64,000 nt of DNA from Phaeosaccion multiseriatum (Eukaryota; Ochrophyta, other classes): positions 3,472,001 to 3,536,000 of the forward strand of contig OZ218952.1 of the NCBI GenBank assembly GCA_965112735.1, given 5' to 3'. Below the pieces are notes generated by a model. The model was given only the letters and a program-made list of their open reading frames with translations, did no database searches and had not been told where the DNA came from. Within the stretch, counting starts at the first letter, position 1. Each line of letters opens with the position of its first letter. Below, piece after piece: positions 1 through 11,999 of the stretch. Position numbers and translations under genes: made by a program.

Positions 1-1756
1 TGTAGCACCAACACCGCAACGCACCTTCCCAGCATGCGGTCAAAGTCCTCTCTGCCGAGTGTGAGACAGCGTGTGCCCTCTCCTCCCTCCGCGGATAGAC
101 AAGATGCTGCCCTCTGCTCGTCGCTGAGAAGCGCCCGCTCTCCGAAGTAGTCGCCCTCCTTGAGGCCGCCCACCTTCTTGCCTAGGCCGCTGGCCTCGTC
201 GTCGTCCTCCCGCTTGTATACATCCACCTTGAGGAGGAAGAGGAGACGGAGGAGGGAGACAGGGGAGAAGGAGCGAGCGGAGAAGGGGAGGAGGGGAGGT
301 GAGAACTAGACTGCAGCGTGTTTCATACACGCTTACCCTCCCTCCCCCTCCCTCCCTAGGCTGCCTGCCCAAGCACGGAAACCCAAAATTGAAGGCCCGA
401 CACCCCCTCCTCCTCCTCTCCTCTCCTCTCCTCTCCTCTCCTCGCCCCCCCCCCCCCTCGTCCTTTCTCTCCCTCCCCTGGTCGTCGCCCCCATGCCCCT
501 CACCTCCCCCTTCTCCAGGATGTAGAAGGCATCTCCCGTCTCCCCCTGCCTCACGATGCAGTCCCCTGGCTTGAACTGTTCCTCCTCCAACGCATCTGCC
601 AACTGTCGAAGCTCGGCCTCTGAGAGCGCCTCAGAGAGTTTGGCGTTACCGATCACCACCTTGCCCAGCAGCTCCAGGCTAGGTTGTGGATAGAGGCGTA
701 TGGAGACGGAGGGAGAGAGGGAGGGAGGGAGGGAGGGAGGGAGGGAGATAGGAGGAGAGAGTAAAGGGGTGAGGTAGAGAAAGGGTTGCGGCGATCGGGC
801 ACACCCCCGTGAGAGGTGCGGCCTTTGCTTTCTTACCGCTGGGAAAGCGCCCGCTTCTTCTTCTGCGTGATGATACCGCGCACGGTCATTCTGAGGAGAG
901 CAGAGAGGGATGGCAGTGGATGGGGGGATGGGGGGATGGCAGTAGATGGGGGGTGCGGGATGGTAGTGGATGGAGAGGGGCATCACAACGAGTGGCCCGT
1001 TCTTTTACGTCAACTTGAGAGAGCGCGTACGCATGCGGGTGTGGGTGTGGGTGCGTGTGCGATTGGCGTTACTCTCTGTATGCCTCAACATACATCCCTT
1101 TCTCACTACGCCTCCCGCTCCCCTTCCAATATACCCCCCTACAAACCTTCTACTAACCCCCCTCCTCTCCCTCCTCCCATCCCCCACCCCTTGCATGAAA
1201 CCGATGAAAACGACTCCATTCCACCCACCCACCTTCCGATACTCCATAGCTTGCCCCCCCCCCCCTCATCGGCTCTGACGGTCGCCGCTCTGGGGTTGTT
1301 GTACATGAGAGAGAGCTCGCCAAAGGATTCGCCAGTGCTGTACGGAGCACGCACCTCCACGGGCTCCGTGGCACCAGGAAACACAACAAACACATGCAAC
1401 TTGCCTGCGTTCAGGCCGGTACGACGACAGGGAGAGAGGAAGAGAGAGAGGGAGAGAGGGAGAGAGGGAGAGAGGGAGAGAGGGAGAGGGAGAGAGGAAG
1501 AGAGAGAGGGAGAGAGGGAGAGAGAGAGGGAGAGAGGGAGAGAGGGAGAGAGGAAGAGAGGGAGAGAGGGAGAGAGGGAGAGAGGGAGAGAGAGAGAGGG
1601 AGAGAGAGAGAGAGGGAGAAAGAGGGAGAGAGGGAGAGAGGGAGAGAGAGGGAGAGAGAGGTCAGTAAGGAAGAAGCATCACTCCTTATTGCGGCCAAGC
1701 GCATGCACCACTCCCTCCTCATACACACGCACTCACACGCACGCACACACACACAA

Positions 1757-1793
<37 letters not shown>

Positions 1794-1807
1794 CATCTGC
1801 ATCATAA

Positions 1808-1893
<86 letters not shown>

Positions 1894-2181
1894 CCCCCCC
1901 CTCTCTCTCTTCCTCACGGTACGCACCGCTCTCCACTACGTAGAAGTCGTCTCCTTGGTCCCCCTGCTTGATCACAGTCTCTCCGTTCTCCACAGACACC
2001 GGCTTGAAGGAGTCGATCAACAGCTCCTGCGGGAGGGGGGGGGAAGCAGTGGATCGGGCACAAAGCAGCAAAAGCCGCGAAGAACGTAAGCTCGACCGAG
2101 GAAGTAAGTTTGTGCGCGATTCGATCAGACAGGCATCCTATCCCCCTTCATCAATCCCTCCGTCTCTATCTATCTACCTAC

Positions 2182-2224
<43 letters not shown>

Positions 2225-3021
2225 CCTATCTATCCATCTATCTATACATCTATCTATCTCCGGGAATCTTCTTTCTCGTGTGTATCTCCCTGCCTGCTGC
2301 CCCCCCCCCCTTCCCGCAGTGCCTCTCTTTTTGGCGTGTTGCCTGTGTGGCCTCCCTCCTTGCCTTCTCAATGTCATCGCAGTTCTTGAAGAGGATAGAG
2401 TCTCGAATGGAGGATAAGATGAGCTTGCGAATCTCGTCGGACTTTTCATATGTCTGCGCAGTGAAGTCGTCGAGGTTTTGCGCAGCGCCGGCAAAGACGG
2501 CAGCTCGAGCAGCCTTCGGTCGGCCTGACGGTGAGGAGAGCAGAGGGGAAGGGAGGAGAGGAGGAATGGGGGGTGTGCAAGGTGACGTTCGTGTGTTCCA
2601 GGACGTTGTCAAGTTTCAGGATCCATCTCGACCATGGAGACGGGCAGCGACGGCTCTGACTGGTCTCCCTGCCTGCCTCCCTTCTTCCCTGCCTTCCTGC
2701 CACTGCCCCTCCCTCCCTCCCTCCCTGCGTGCTTGCCCCGCCGTCACCCGGTTGTGACTAACCTGCCCCAGCATTTGTAGGTTCTTTGGTGTTGGTTGCG
2801 TCCCCTCCTTCTGCCGCTCCTGCGCCGGCCCCCAGGTCCTTGACAACCTTGTAGAGCTGCTCTGTAAGCCTTCTCAGCTTAACGATTTCCTCCTTCGCCT
2901 GCTCTAGATCTGCAATATCGCTGGCATCTAAGGGCTTTCGTCTCTCAGCCTGAGCGGTCAGGGCCTCACGCGCCTCCCGATGAGACTCGAGGAGACTCTG
3001 TGTACTTGCCCCGCTCCCCAT
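1..3021 (-). CDS. cyclic-nucleotide-dependent protein kinase regulatory region (PKA-R or PKG type), 3' end beyond window
   Basis: Proposed exons (minus): 3021-2763, 2524-2364, 2026-1918, 1404-1233, 890-837, 678-504, 227 to about 25 or beyond; all join in phase, about 377 aa visible. The start MGSGAS is a possible N-myristoylation signal. Residues about 25-75 are a helical, probably coiled-coil stretch. Near residue 90 ARAAVFAGA resembles a type-I pseudosubstrate, where Ala replaces the phosphorylated Ser. Two cNMP-binding domains follow. CNB-A (about 141-250) carries GETVIKQGDQGDDFYVVE and the phosphate-binding cassette FGELSLMYNNPRAATVRA. CNB-B (about 255-377) carries IVRQGETGDAFYILEKGE and FGERALLSDEQRAA. 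Both cassettes keep the Glu and Arg that contact cyclic phosphate. Whether a kinase domain follows (PKG) or the protein ends (PKA-R) lies outside the window. Intron 2 looks GC-AG. Introns hold long microsatellites. Confidence 0.85.
1437..1660. repeat. GA-rich microsatellite
   Basis: Imperfect GAGAGG/GGGAGA array lying inside the intron between the two halves of CNB-A of the kinase regulatory gene. ORFs read through it are low-complexity artefacts. Confidence 0.9.
1807..1893. repeat. (ATC)n microsatellite
   Basis: About 28 nearly perfect ATC/CAT units, in the same intron as the GA array and about 25 bp from the 5' splice site. Confidence 0.95.
2165..2262. repeat. (TATC)n microsatellite
   Basis: Tetranucleotide TATC array with CTAC/CCAT variants, inside the putative GC-AG intron 2 of the kinase regulatory gene. 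Confidence 0.95.
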
Positions 3022-4632
3022 CTCTCCCTGCCTTCTTGTCCTCTCCCGCGCGGGGCGGTGTTCCCAAGGACCCTCTTCCTGAGCTAAGCACAATAGCAAC
3101 TTCGGCCGAAGCTCTGGCAACGCTTTCCTCTGAGCAGCAGCTGAAGTACGCCTCAACACATGCGATGGAGAGAGAAATCGTTTGCAATCCAGCAGCTCTG
3201 GTGGGTGGGCTTCATCGTCGCCCTTTCCTTAACTCTTCCTCCTGTATGCAGTGTCCAGGCTGAAACGTAACGCCCCACAATTCACAATTGAATTTGAATT
3301 TCAATTGTTTTCCCCTGGGGTCTTGGATTTGTTCGACCCCTGACACGCTATCGCTCACATTCTCGATAGCGCGCTATCGGCCGCCGGCCAATAGCGGATA
3401 GCGTGCCGGCTGGCGCCGGCCGATAGCGGATAGCGCGCCGGCTGGCGTCAGCTCTCCCCCCCCCCCCCCCCCCCGGTGCGGTAGCAGCTGACGCTGGCGA
3501 TAGCGGATAGCGCGCCGGCTGGCGCCGGCGATAGCGGATAGCGAGCCGGCTGCGCGCCGGCGATAGCGGATAGCGCGCCGGAGATAGCGGATAGCGTGCC
3601 GGCTGGCGCCGGCGATAGCGTTAGCGGATAGCGTGTCAGGGGTCGAATTTGTCTCTTTGCACATGGCTGCGCTCCAACGGACTGTCTTGCATACTACAAA
3701 CGTGACAACAAGAGGTGCTCTCACGTGGCGCCCACCACGGGCCGAGTGCAAGCCGGGCAAAACCAGGCTCCCTCTGGCACCACCGTAAGAGGAGGGTCGA
3801 GGCATCCGGTGTGGTACTCTGCAGTCAGCTGTGAGTTGGTACGAAGTACTAAGTACTACTTGCGGCCACGCCAACACCGCCCGTCTAGCAGTTCAAACCC
3901 CAACCCTTGAGCTCCGCTTCGAGGTAGTAATCGTGGCGGCAGCACCACCAGTGGAGGCTAGAGAAGGAAGGCATGTATTCGTTCTGAGACCGTCTGCTTC
4001 TTCTGCTCTCCGTCCCTTTGGCACTATCACCTCGGCACCAAACGGACTCGTTCCACCATCCCCTTTAAACTCCTGGAACCTTCGTTGCGCTTCCTGCCCT
4101 ACAAGCGTGCTTCAACACTAGACCGGCAAGCTTCACTTCACTGCGTCGCTGTGCCTTCCTCCACTGTTTCTAACCCCCCCCCCCCCCCTGTTTGCAAGCA
4201 AGTTGCACACGGGCACGGACACAGGACCTCCTCCCTCTCATCCCATGGACTGGAATCCATCCAGTGCCATCCAGCGCGCTGCCCCTCTCACAGCACCAGA
4301 CACCTGACACCTGTCCACCTGGGACCTGGCCCTGCGTCTCTACGAGCTCTCGCCATATCCACACCGCGTACACCTCGGTATGTACGTCCGCGCTCCTTCT
4401 CCAGCTGAAAGAGCCTGAATGTGACGGTTACAGTTCGTCCAAGGCGAGGTTCACACCCCCTTTCATGCTACTTGACAGCGTGACGGTGCGGGATGGAGCT
4501 CTACATCGTCCCCCTGAGACCTCTCCAAAGCGACGATCCCATCACCCCACCTAACCTCACCTCACCCCAGCTCCACCTAGTAGCGCTTCTCTACCTCACA
4601 GCCTCGCAGTGCAGTCAGTGGTGCACATCCCG
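3022..4632. other. intergenic: 5' flank of the kinase regulatory gene and 3' flank of bL9
   Basis: No convincing exon on either strand. The only structured feature is the inverted-repeat element at 3332-3647. An AT-rich near-palindrome built from CAATTGAATTTG lies just left of it (about 3285-3307). Open frames here are short and show no family resemblance. Confidence 0.6.
3332..3647. mobile_element. MITE-like GC-rich element with 20-bp terminal inverted repeats
   Basis: TTCGACCCCTGACACGCTAT at 3332-3351 is the perfect reverse complement of 3628-3647. The interior is a set of tandem and hairpin-forming copies of GCGATAGCGGATAGCGCGCC and GCCGGCTGGCGCCGGC, plus a C16 tract near 3458. It encodes no protein. 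Terminal inverted repeats with a short non-coding interior suit a miniature inverted-repeat element, but no clear target-site duplication is seen, so an extended hairpin array is the alternative. A GC-rich stretch near 63400-63570 shares its words. Confidence 0.6.
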
Positions 4633-5863
4633 TCAGAAAGTTCCGCGGCCGCCCCCTACCGGCAGCTCATCGCTGGCCATGCTGATATTCACAGTCGCCA
4701 CCAGCATCTCCTCCCCCCCGCCCCCCTCCAGTCCCCCAAACACCACCCCGACTGAGTGGCTCCCAAGATCAGTCAAGGCCCACGATTGGCCCCTTCTCGC
4801 CGTTTCCTCCTCCTCCTCCTGCTGCTGCTGGTCCTCGTCCCCCTCCTCCTTGTCTACCGCCCCACCTTCACTCTCCTTTGAGGGCTGCACCCTCTCTACT
4901 CCACCACCCTGTCGCCACCGCTGCTTTTGCTTCTGCTTCTGCTCATCCGCCTCATTCAAAGACCTGATCTGTGATGGATTGACCTTGATACGCAGCTGCT
5001 TCCGGATCTCGTTCGCTATTTGCTTGGCCCTGCTCGCGCGCACGCGTGTGTGTGTGTGTGAGTGTGTGTGTGCAGTATAAGATGTGGAAAAGGGAAGGCA
5101 ACGCGACAAAAAGAGCGACCGCCCAAAGAAAGCAAAACAAAAGAGGGAAAAGTCGAGTCAGGACAAGCAAATGTCCCCACCCCTTCAGCAAAGCGCAAGC
5201 AAAGGCTCCAACAACAAGTACAGACCAAAAAATACACACAACAATCATTACAATAATGATAATGAATGCAAGGGCATTGCAGTAGACAACAAAAAAAGAC
5301 ATACCATCCATCGAGAATGGGCTGAACGAATGAAGGAGAGAGACCGAACGAATCAGACAAAGACTGAACAATGCGTATCAAAGCAGACAGGCTACTCCGC
5401 CCACTTGACTCACCTGACTCTGATCTCCACAGGCAGATTCTCGTCCTCATCCTCTGCCCACCCGATCATCACCTCCATTTCTTCTTCCTCGCCCGTCATC
5501 ATCACCCCACCCATCCCCCCTCCCCCCCCCTCGCCGGGTTTTTTCTTCTGCTTGTTGGCCTTGGCAAGACGCGCCTTCTCCTCCTCCCTCTCCTTCCGTA
5601 GCGCGGCGGCTTTCTTCCTGGCCTCTGCCCGTCGCGACGGGATGGCGATTTCGATGGCGGAGGTCTCGAACAAGAGGCGAGCTTGCTGTACACTCCGCTC
5701 AGCCAAGTCGTCCCTCTGTAGCAGTTGGTGATACAGCATCCGCAGCACCAGCAGCAGCACATTTCCAAAGGAGAGACAGTGAGCTGCACAAAGTGGGGAT
5801 GGATGTTTTGTCTATCCACGCAACATCAACCACCACCCCCGCGTACCCGAACCCTTGCAGCCT

Positions 5864-5897
<34 letters not shown>

Positions 5898-6810
5898 AGC
5901 AGCAGCAACAGCAGCAACAGCAACAGCAACAACCACCACCACCACCACAACAACAAGAACAACACGCACCGATGACGCAAACTTGAGCACATTCTCCTTT
6001 GTGGCGTATGTGGCCAGGCCGTTGGGGTAGAGGTGGTTTCTGTGGAAGCCCGGCCGCACCGTGATCACCTCGCCTCGCAGGCCCTGCCCCAGGACGTCCT
6101 TTAGCAGTACCACGTCCAAGCTCTTATTTCTGTAAGTGTTTCGTATAGAGGTGGAGGGTGGGAGGGAGGGAGGGAGGGAGGGGGGGGGGGATATCAGTGG
6201 AGAAGAAGGGGGGTGCAGTGCATGCAGAGGTCGGTATCGAGGCCAGGAAGGGGGTTGCCAGCGGGTAGGCGAGCCGTACGGTAGGTGCTGGTGTGGTGGG
6301 GAAAGAAGCACCGCGCCACTTGTGCCCATTCTCTCCCCAGGGCAGCTGGCAGCCCTCTCGCTCACTGCGTTCCCTCACTGGAACCCACATCACACGCGTC
6401 TACTCCTCTGTGCCTTCCATTCCACCCCTTCGCTCAAACGCCCAGCGATTTCTCCATCAATCTATGGGGAATGTCCCGTCCCCAGTGAGTTGCACACCCT
6501 GGAGGAGGACAAGATCCTACCAGGGCAAGGCAAAAAGAAGGGAAGAAGAGGGACTTTCCTTCGCACCAGCACTTGCCATGAGAGAGTGCCCTTCTTGTCC
6601 TCTTCTCTCTGGGGTAATCGCCGCCCTGCTGCCTCCGACTCACCCCATGTGCCTGGTCTGCTGGTGCCAGTGCCCACACCCATGTGAAGGGTCGCCTTGC
6701 AGCCGCTGCCCGTGCCCACAGCCCGCTGCGGCTGCTCCGCCCAGAACACGGCGGACACCCTTGCGGCCGAGGGCCTTGCTAGCACTGTGGCACACTCGAG
6801 CGTACATCAT
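4633..6810 (-). CDS. organellar (probably mitochondrial) large-subunit ribosomal protein bL9
   Basis: Three exons are clear and in phase: 6129-5970, 5715-5414 and 5029-4633 (stop). The first encodes the bL9 N-domain, with LDVVLLKDVLGQGLRGEV, VRPGFHRNHLYPNGLA and YATKENVLKF. These match the rRNA-binding pattern VILLEDV.GLG..G, V..GYARNYL.P.GLA and AT.EN. The second holds the Lys/Glu/Ala helix that links the two domains. The third carries the C-domain (AKQIANEIRKQLRIKV, then LGSHSVGVV, LVATVNI). Acidic and Q-rich insertions lengthen the C-domain. The N-terminal exon(s) are not resolved: an ATG pair at 6810/6807 starts an Arg-rich, acid-free leader (MMYARVCHSASKALGRK) suited to mitochondrial import, and GTLSWQVLVRRKVPL near 6550 resembles the lead-in of mammalian MRPL9. 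Exon joins above 6129 are a guess. The gene is head-to-head with CSN2. Confidence 0.8.
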
Positions 6811-7050
6811 TCGCCCCTTTTGCTCTCGCTCATCGCCTGGGCCAGACTCCTCATGGTCGACTTCAGAAGTAGATGCTCTCGAAAATGGGTTCCCGCTCGA
6901 TATAGTTGTACCACCACTCTCTATTGCTCTGCCCCAGAGAGAGTGCAGGAGGTCCATAGAGGGATTGAGATGATGATGTCCCGTCAGCTGATTGAGTGGT
7001 AGTGAGGGGGTCTTCCAGGAGGAGCCGAAGGCAGCACGGTAGACTCCACC
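6811..7050. promoter_or_regulatory. divergent promoter region between bL9 and CSN2
   Basis: About 240 bp separates the two proposed start codons, so the genes probably share a bidirectional promoter. No TATA box or other defined element stands out. The assignment rests on gene arrangement only. Confidence 0.4.
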
Positions 7051-10000
7051 ATGTACGTCTTGTCATCCATCCTCCCCCCCCCATCTCCCTCAGCTCTCTT
7101 CTCTCGCTCTTTTCTCTGCCTCTCTCTTCTTCTCCCTCTTAAAACGCATGCGTAACTCGACCTCTTCGTCCTTTCTTCTTGCCAACAGTGCATGCTCTGG
7201 CAGTCGCAGTCCTTATTCTTCCTCCCCCTTTCCCCTCCCAACCTTTGCTCATCTCCTCACGCCTTCCCGCTCTGTGGGCCGATCCCTGCGCGGAAAGGTC
7301 GGATGAAGAGGAAGAGGAGTACGACTTTGATTACAGCGATGAAGACGAGGGGGAGCAGGAGGAAGAGGAGGTGAGGTGGTTGTCGATTCGCGCTGGGGGT
7401 GAAAGGAGCCAGCCATACTGCCCGCGATAGGGGCCCGTTCGTGCCGTGCTTGCTGCCGTATGGACCCCCCGCGCCGTACCTTCCTCCCTCTGACCCTTCA
7501 TATCTCCCTCCCTCCCTCCCTCTCTCCATCTCTCCCTCCCTCCGGCCCTGACCGCACCATCGTCGCACAGGTCGCCCTCGAGAATACATACTACAACGCG
7601 AAGGGGCTCAAAGCGACCGACACTCAGGCAGCGCTGGTAGAGTTTAACAAAGTGCGTGTGTGCGCCTCTTGGAACGGGGAGAGGGAGCCTGACTTTCATC
7701 AGTCCTCGCTCAGCGGCTTGCCTGCTCAAACCCCAGTCGTCGTGGTCAGCACATCTGGAATGGACGCAGCCTGCTGCTATCCAGAACATTGTCAACCCCC
7801 CCTCCTCTTCGCTCTTTGCCGACCCCCCCCCCCCCCTCCGCGCTTGTCGGCCCTGCCTTCTCTGTCTGCATGTATGTATGTATGTATGTATATGTCTGTC
7901 TGTGTGTGTCTGTCTGTCCGGTTCTCTCTGTCCACCCCCCCTCTGACCAAAGTGTATCGAGATGGAGACCCGTATGGGGGAGAAGGGCGCGTGGGGCTAC
8001 AAGGCACTGAAGCAAATGCTTAAACTCCTCTTTGCCAGGGGCGACATTGAGGAAATGATCAAGCGATACGGAGAGCTACTGTGTGAGTAGAGTAGTGGTG
8101 TGTGTGTGTTGGATGTCCTCCCTTCACCCCAATTTCACCCTCGGGCCATCCAACTTGCCTCTGCCCTCCCTCCCCCACCCCCCTTTCTCCCTCCCTGCTC
8201 TCCCTGCTCTCCTTTGTGTTGTAGAGCCAACATGCCACCTATTTGCTCTCTTTCTCAGGCGTTGCCACTCCCCATCACCCCTCCCTCCTTCCCTCTCTCC
8301 CTCTACCCGGTGTCCCCGCCTCCAATATACGCGAGCTCAACCTCCAAACTGTTTCCCCTCCCTCCCTCACCGCTCACCACCCCCCCCCTCCCGCATCTCT
8401 CACCCCCTCACCCTCTCTTCTTCCCTCCACACACACTCATGCACACACACACACATACACATACACACTCTCTCTCTATCTATCTCACACACACACTCCC
8501 TCGCAGTATACTCCAACGGTGCCGTGTCCCAGAATGTGTCTGAGAAGGGCATCAACTCAGTCCTCGACCTCGTCTCCGACGTTGGCTCAAGCCGGTGCTG
8601 TGCAGGCCCTAGATCAAGATGCCCAGCTGATGGAGAAGAAGGGGGAGGAGAAGGAGGAGGAGGAGGAGGAGGAGGAGGAGGAGGAGGAGGAGGAGGAGGA
8701 GGAGGAAGCGAGGGAGAAGGGGGGGGGGAGGGTAAGGGGGGGGATGAGGAGGAGGAGCGCTGGGCGCGGCTGCAGCGGACGCTTTACGATCAGACCCTCG
8801 AAGCGCTGCAGACCTGCCGGAACGAGCGCCTTTGGTTCAAGACCAACCTTAGGCTTGCCCACATGCTCTTTGCCATCAAGGTAGTTGTGTGCGTCTCTCT
8901 CTCTCGTCTCTGTGTGTGCGTGTGTGTGTGTCTATGTGTGTGCGTATGTTTGTCTATGTGTATGCGTATGTGTGTGTGTGCGTGAGTGTGTGTGCGTGTG
9001 TGGATGGGTGTGTGTCTATGTGTGTGCGCGTGTGTGTGCGTGTGTGTGCGTGTGTGTGTGTGTGTATACCTTCACCTATGCCCTTTGCCTTGCTGCAGCC
9101 CATTCGCCCATTCAAGTGGCGGTGCTGCTGACTTGCCCTGAGCTGGGTCTTCTGCTTCTCCCCTCCCAACTCACTCCCCTCTCTCTCCCCGTTCTTCCTC
9201 TCCCCACATCTCTCCTTCCCTCTCCACCCCGCCCCCCTTCCCTCACCCCACACTGTGCCCACCTCTGCTGCTGTAGGACTTACCCGCTCTGCGCAAGGTG
9301 ATAAAGGAGCTGTCCCGCTTCTGCTCCGCCAAGAGTGAGCAAGCCAAGGCCCTGCCCGAGGACGAGGTGGGGTCAGATACGTTCAAGAGGGGCACAATGC
9401 AGTTGGAGGTATACGCCTTGCAAATTCAGCTCTTCTCCCTACACAGAGATCACAAGAAGCTGCGGGAGACGTACGAGAAGGTACAGTTACAGTTTCGTTT
9501 TTTGCTTTGGTTTCGGTGTATGCACTCCAAAAGAGCACCATTTGTAAGAGTGTACACGTGTTGGTAGTACACCGTCGTTGGAGAGTGATGCTGCGCCCCT
9601 GTCTTCCCTCCTTCGTTCTCTCCTGCTCCCACACATTGTTGCTGACCCACGCTATGCATACGTGTGCCCATGCTCCTTATGTATGATGCGTTACGTATGC
9701 TTATGTATGCGTGCTCCTATGTGTATTGCGTGTGTATGCTTATGTATGCCCAGGCCCGGCGTCTGACGCAGGGAGTGCCGCACCCGCGCACATTGGCTAC
9801 CATCCTGCAGTGCGGGGGGCAAATGCACATGGAGGCAGGGGAGTACGACCAGGTCAGTAGTAGTCAGTGAGGGGTGAGGGTGGCGGTGAGGGGAGGGAGG
9901 GAAGGGTTGAAGAGAGAGTAGAGTGGAGGTCAGGTCAAGGAGGAACAACGAGTAGAAGGGAGGGGAGGACAGGCTGAGAGGAGAGGAAGGGCGGCAAGGG

Positions 10001-11999
10001 AAAGGGGGCGTTTTGCTCGTGGCGCAGTGATGACGGCCATGTGGAGCTAGTACCACGGTAGACCGTGCGTGGTGCATGTGCTATTGATTCGATCGGGCAT
10101 GTTGAAATGCCTTCATGCTAGTGATTCGATCGGGGCATGTTGAAATGCCCTCATGCTCTCTCTCCATCCGTGTCCTTCTTTGTGCATTCAATGTCTGTCG
10201 ATAAATTTGGATATTCAATGTCGATGCTCATTGTCGAACAGGCGTGCTCGGCCTTCTTCCAGTCTTTCAAGAGCTTTGATGAGGCCGGAGACCCCAAGCG
10301 GCTGCAGGTGGGTGGGCGAGGAGAGAGTTGGATGGCCGGGAGAAGACGGACTTCGGGGAAGGAGAAACCGAAACTGAAACTGACGGAAAGTGTGCTCCCC
10401 TTCCGATTCCAAGATTCCTGGGGCATCTTCGTAAGCCCCGCCGCCCCTCATGCCCTCCGGCCGCTCCTTCTCTCCTCTCCTCTCCTCCTCTGGCCCTGTT
10501 CCCCTCTCTTCCTCTGCCCCTCCTGCTCCTCTGCCCCCCCCCCCCCCCCCCTTCCTCTCCTCTGCCGCTCTACCCATGTACAGGTGCTCAAGTACCTCGT
10601 GCTTGCCTCCATTCTGCACAAGAGCAAAATCGACCCCTTCGACTCCCAGGAGGCTCTACCGTACAAGAAGGACCCCGAGATCGTCGCCATGACCAACCTC
10701 GTGCAAGCCTTTCAGGTACAATGGAAAAGCACTCATCTTGCTTACCTAGCAGTACACATAGACTTGTCACAGGGTAGAACCAATTGGTATATAACCCCTT
10801 CTTGCTCCCGTGAGTGTCCTTAATCCTACCCCCCTGAGTTCCAGCCGGTGACCCTACTCCCCCCCCCCAGAACGACGAGATTCGCTTGTTCGAGCAGACG
10901 CTCCGTCTGAACCGCGCCACGATCATGTCCGACCCGTTCATTCGCTCCTACGTTGACCGCTTGCTGCGGACCGTGCGTACGCAAGTGCTGCTTAAGGTCA
11001 GAGAGATCAGCAGGCAGCAGCTCGGCGCTCCGTCCAACCGTGCACACCAGTGGGCATCTCTTCCTCTCTGTGTGTGTCTCTGTGTCTGTATGTGTCTGTA
11101 TGTGTCTGTGTGTGTCTGTGTATGTGTGTGTCTGTGTGTCTGCATGTGTGTGTGTCTGTGTGTGTTTGTGTGTCTCTGTGTCTGTGTGTGTCTGTGTATG
11201 TCTGTGTGTGTCTGTGTATGTCTGTGTGTGTCTGTGTATGTCTGTGCGTGTCTGTATGTGTGTGTGTGTGTGTGTGTGTGTCTCTGTGTCTGTATGTGTC
11301 TGTATGTGTCTGTGTGTGTCTGTGTATGTCTGTGTGTGTCTGTATGTCTCTGTGTTTGTCTTGTCTTAGTGTGTTATGTCGTGGGAGGGTATGGCGACCC
11401 GTCGGGCGCTGTTGACTAATAGAAAGTCACGGCTTCTGTCCTCCTCTTTCCCCATCTTCTCTCCCTCCCTCCCTCTGTCCTACCCTACCCTTTCCATGAC
11501 GTTAAAACGCTGTCTGTCCTACCCCCCCCCCCTCCCTGCCGTCTCCCATCAGGTGGTGAAGCCTTACCGACGCATCTCACTGACTTACTTGGCAGAGCAG
11601 CTCAACGATATACCTCTCTCAGATGTAGAGTCGCTACTCGTCAGTTTAATCCTCGACGGACAGCTTCAGGCCCGAATGGATCAGACCAAGGGGCTGCTTG
11701 TATTAGGCGCGGGTGGAGGAGTGGGCGGTGCTCCAAGAGGGGCACAAGGTGGTGATACGGCAACAGGAAGGGCGGCGATGGGGCTGAAGGGCCGTCGCGG
11801 AGCAAGATCAGAAAAGGCGGCGGAGCGGTTACGGCGAGGGTCGGCGCGGATGGGATCGGCGTTAGGCCTCGGCCTGGGGAGCGGCACGGAGAGTAGCAAC
11901 GCCGTCCTATCAGCAAGGAACATGGAGGCGTTGGAAGACTGGACAGACGCGCTGGCGACGACGGGGAAGGCGCTATTTGACCAGCGCCTCGCCAGCTGA
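7051..11999 (+). CDS. CSN2: COP9 signalosome complex subunit 2
   Basis: Proposed exons: 7051-7052, 7298-7370, 7571-7651, 7953-8082, 8507-8880, 9277-9480, 9754-9852, 10242-10307, 10584-10715, 10871-10996, 11553-11999; 577 aa, all in phase. The acidic N-terminus ([19 protein letters not shown]), [106 protein letters not shown] and the PCI-domain segment [23 protein letters not shown] follow human COPS2 block by block. CSN2 is the scaffold subunit that grips the cullin during CSN5-catalysed deneddylation. Departures from the family are an in-frame poly-Gly insertion (GGA repeats, 8641-8706) between two conserved helices, and a Gly/Ala/Arg-rich insertion of about 70 residues before the C-terminal helix. 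The initiator Met appears split (AT at 7051-7052, G at 7298). Confidence 0.93.
8641..8706. repeat. (GGA)n inside CSN2 exon 5
   Basis: About 22 GGA units in the reading frame that gives poly-Gly. The exon stays open on both sides, so the repeat is probably translated. In other frames it would read Glu or Arg. Confidence 0.8.
8903..9064. repeat. TG-rich microsatellite in a CSN2 intron
   Basis: Imperfect TGTG array with GC and TA interruptions, starting about 20 bp after the 5' splice site at 8880. Confidence 0.9.
11064..11362. repeat. TG-rich minisatellite in a CSN2 intron
   Basis: Roughly 300 bp of TGTGTCTG/TGTATGTC units filling most of the intron between the two PCI exons. Confidence 0.9.
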
